This document shows, piece by piece, positions 62,631-64,000 of a DNA stretch of 64,000 nt. The position numbers and the translations under genes were made by a program. Source of the DNA: Pseudomonas sp. Os17 (lineage in GTDB: Bacteria; Pseudomonadota; Gammaproteobacteria; Pseudomonadales; Pseudomonadaceae). Under the pieces are notes generated by a model. It was not told the origin of the DNA. It did no database searches and was given only the letters and a program-made list of their open reading frames with translations. The first letter of the stretch is position 1, and every line of letters starts with the position of its first letter. The DNA lies in contig NZ_AP014627.1 in the NCBI RefSeq assembly GCF_001547895.1, positions 4,095,501 through 4,159,500 on the forward strand. Direction: 5' to 3'.

Positions 62631-64000
62631 TTAGAAAGGCATGACCACCAGGCGGGTCTGGGTGAACTCGAGCATGCCGTGCTTGCCGTCGTCACCGCCC
62701 AGCCCTGAGCGCTTCCAGCCGGCGTGGTAGCCCTGGTAGGGGTCAGCCGGGGTTCGGTTGACGTACAACTCGCCGGCCTGGATGGCCCCGGCGACTTTCA
62801 TCGCGGTGCGGTAGTTCTCGGTGTAGAGCACCGAGGCCAGGCCGAACTGGTGGTCATTGGCCAAGGCCAGGGCTTCATCGATATCCCGGTACTTGAGCAC
62901 CGGCAGGACCGGCCCGAAGATTTCCTCCTGAACGATCTCCATGTCCTGGCGGCACGCGCTGAGCAGCGTCGGCGGATAGAAATGCCCCGGCCCCTCGGGC
63001 ATCACGCCACCGGCTTCGAGCACCGCGCCCTGGGCGACCGCCCGCTGCACCAGGCCATGGATCGCCTCCCGCGATGCCGCACTCACCAGAGGCCCCATGC
63101 GGCCCGGATCCTGGCGCCGATCACCGAATTGCACGGCGGCGATCTTGTCCTTGAGCAGGGCCAGGAATCGCTCGTGCACGCTTTCATGGACATAGACCCG
63201 TTCCACTGCCGTGCACAACTGGCCGCAGTGGGTCGTCTTGGAAGCGATGATGGCGCTGGCGGCCTGCTCCAGGTCGGCGTCGGGCTCGATGATGGCCGGG
63301 GTCTTGCCGCCCAGTTCCAGGGACGGCTTGGCGATATTGGCCTTGCAGTAGTCGAGCACGATACGCCCGGCATTGACGCTGCCGGTCAGGGTGATCATGC
63401 CCACTGCCGGGTGGGTACAGACGGTGGCAGCGGTGGCGTGGTCCATGGTCAGGATGTTCACCACCCCAGGCGGCAGGCCGGCCTGCTGGACCGCCCGAGC
63501 GATTTCAAAAGCCGAGATCGGCGTGTTGTTGCTCGGACGCACCACCACCGTGTTGCCGGCGATCAGCGCCGGCGCCACCTTGCGCAGCAGGGTGTAGACC
63601 GGGTAGTTGAACGGGATCAGGCAAGCCACGACGCCAATCGCCTCGCGGTGCAGAAACAGCTTTTCGTCGGGGCTGTCGCTGGGAATGATCTCGCCCTCGA
63701 TGCGGCGCGCCCATTCAGCGTGATAACGAGTGATCTGCGCGGCGTAACGGGCTTCATTGCTGGCGTCCGCCAGGCTTTTGCCCGATTCGGCCGCCAGCGC
63801 CTGGCCAATGGCGTCGGCACGCGACTCCAGGGCATCGGCCAATGCGCGCAGATAGTCACCGCGCTGGATGCTGGTCAAGGCAGCCCATTTTTTCTGCGCC
63901 GCACAGGCGGCAGTCACCGCAGCATGGGCCTCTTCCTGAGTGGCGGCCGAGACATGCCCCACAAGGCTTTCGTCGGCCGGATCATAGACCGCGATGGATA
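62631..64000 (-). CDS. Aldehyde dehydrogenase, AldA-like (N-terminus outside window)
   Basis: At least 456 residues of NAD-dependent aldehyde dehydrogenase; the frame is open to base 64000 (SIAVYDPADESLVG), so a few N-terminal residues are missing. PFNYPVYTLLRKVAPALIAGNTVVV, TLTGSVNAGR, SLELGGKTPAI (Glu) and HCGQLCTAVERVYV (catalytic Cys). Closest to lactaldehyde/glycolaldehyde dehydrogenases. It probably completes the operon's conversion of a sugar-acid fragment to a carboxylate. Confidence 0.9.
   Translation of the reverse strand, partial: SIAVYDPADESLVGHVSAATQEEAHAAVTAACAAQKKWAALTSIQRGDYLRALADALESRADAIGQALAAESGKSLADASNEARYAAQITRYHAEWARRIEGEIIPSDSPDEKLFLHREAIGVVACLIPFNYPVYTLLRKVAPALIAGNTVVVRPSNNTPISAFEIARAVQQAGLPPGVVNILTMDHATAATVCTHPAVGMITLTGSVNAGRIVLDYCKANIAKPSLELGGKTPAIIEPDADLEQAASAIIASKTTHCGQLCTAVERVYVHESVHERFLALLKDKIAAVQFGDRRQDPGRMGPLVSAASREAIHGLVQRAVAQGAVLEAGGVMPEGPGHFYPPTLLSACRQDMEIVQEEIFGPVLPVLKYRDIDEALALANDHQFGLASVLYTENYRTAMKVAGAIQAGELYVNRTPADPYQGYHAGWKRSGLGGDDGKHGMLEFTQTRLVVMPF

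Overview
The window is high-GC DNA with Pseudomonas-like gene content, most like the P. fluorescens group. That placement rests on gene families, the REPIN-type repeat near 1.4 kb and codon use; no rRNA or marker gene is present. There are no tRNAs, rRNAs, CRISPR arrays or intact insertion sequences. Genes are densely packed, many with ATGA-type stop/start overlaps.

Region 1 (1-9.9 kb) is amine and nitrogen metabolism. It holds a PuuC-like aldehyde dehydrogenase (cut by the left edge) and a minus-strand operon of FAD monooxygenase, RidA-like protein, DUF1028 protein and ArgE-like deacetylase. On the plus strand are carboxynorspermidine decarboxylase, a saccharopine-dehydrogenase-like carboxy(nor)spermidine dehydrogenase and an exported M20 dipeptidase. 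A 9-mer, GATGGTGCG, recurs in three of the upstream regions, and two of these share a 48-bp element.

Region 2 (about 9.9-52.8 kb) is a roughly 43-kb specialised-metabolite cluster and the main interest. It carries enzymes typical of 3-amino-5-hydroxybenzoate (AHBA) supply: an AHBA-synthase-like PLP enzyme (21.1 kb), its Gfo/Idh oxidoreductase partner (22.3 kb), a kanosamine-kinase-like ROK protein (16.5 kb), a RifM-like HAD phosphatase (40.9 kb) and a type II (amino)dehydroquinase (40.5 kb). It also carries what I recall as the core mitomycin assembly set: an acyl-adenylate ligase (MitE-like, fused to a methyltransferase-like module), an acyl carrier protein (MmcB-like), a family 2 glycosyltransferase (MitB-like), a PIG-L deacetylase (MitC-like), a radical SAM enzyme (MitD-like) and a B12-binding radical SAM enzyme (MmcD-like). 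Onto this are grafted modules not expected in mitomycin: a cysteine-type Cy-A-PCP-TE NRPS with an altered cyclization motif, a free PCP, APS kinase plus sulfotransferase, S-adenosylmethionine decarboxylase plus a BpsA-like aminopropyltransferase, a transglutaminase-like protein, two alkaline-phosphatase-superfamily proteins, a flavin monooxygenase-like protein, a cystathionine-synthase-type PLP enzyme, an OsmC-like protein and two VOC proteins. MATE and MMPL/LolA-like/outer-membrane proteins could export the product. A sub-operon at 9.9-15.6 kb (desaturase, PAP2, diiron protein, two glycosyltransferases, exported protein) looks lipid- or glycan-related. The product is inferred to be a sulfur-containing, possibly sulfated and aminopropylated, AHBA-amino-sugar (mitosane-like) compound; its structure cannot be read from sequence.

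Region 3 (53.2-58.1 kb) is a stress island: Hsp20, a 3' remnant of a universal stress protein, a divergent FtsH, a zinc alcohol dehydrogenase and a tandem universal stress protein. It resembles transmissible protein-quality-control loci. Region 4 (58.2-64 kb) is a minus-strand catabolic operon: GMC oxidoreductase, enolase-superfamily dehydratase, MFS transporter and aldehyde dehydrogenase (cut by the right edge).
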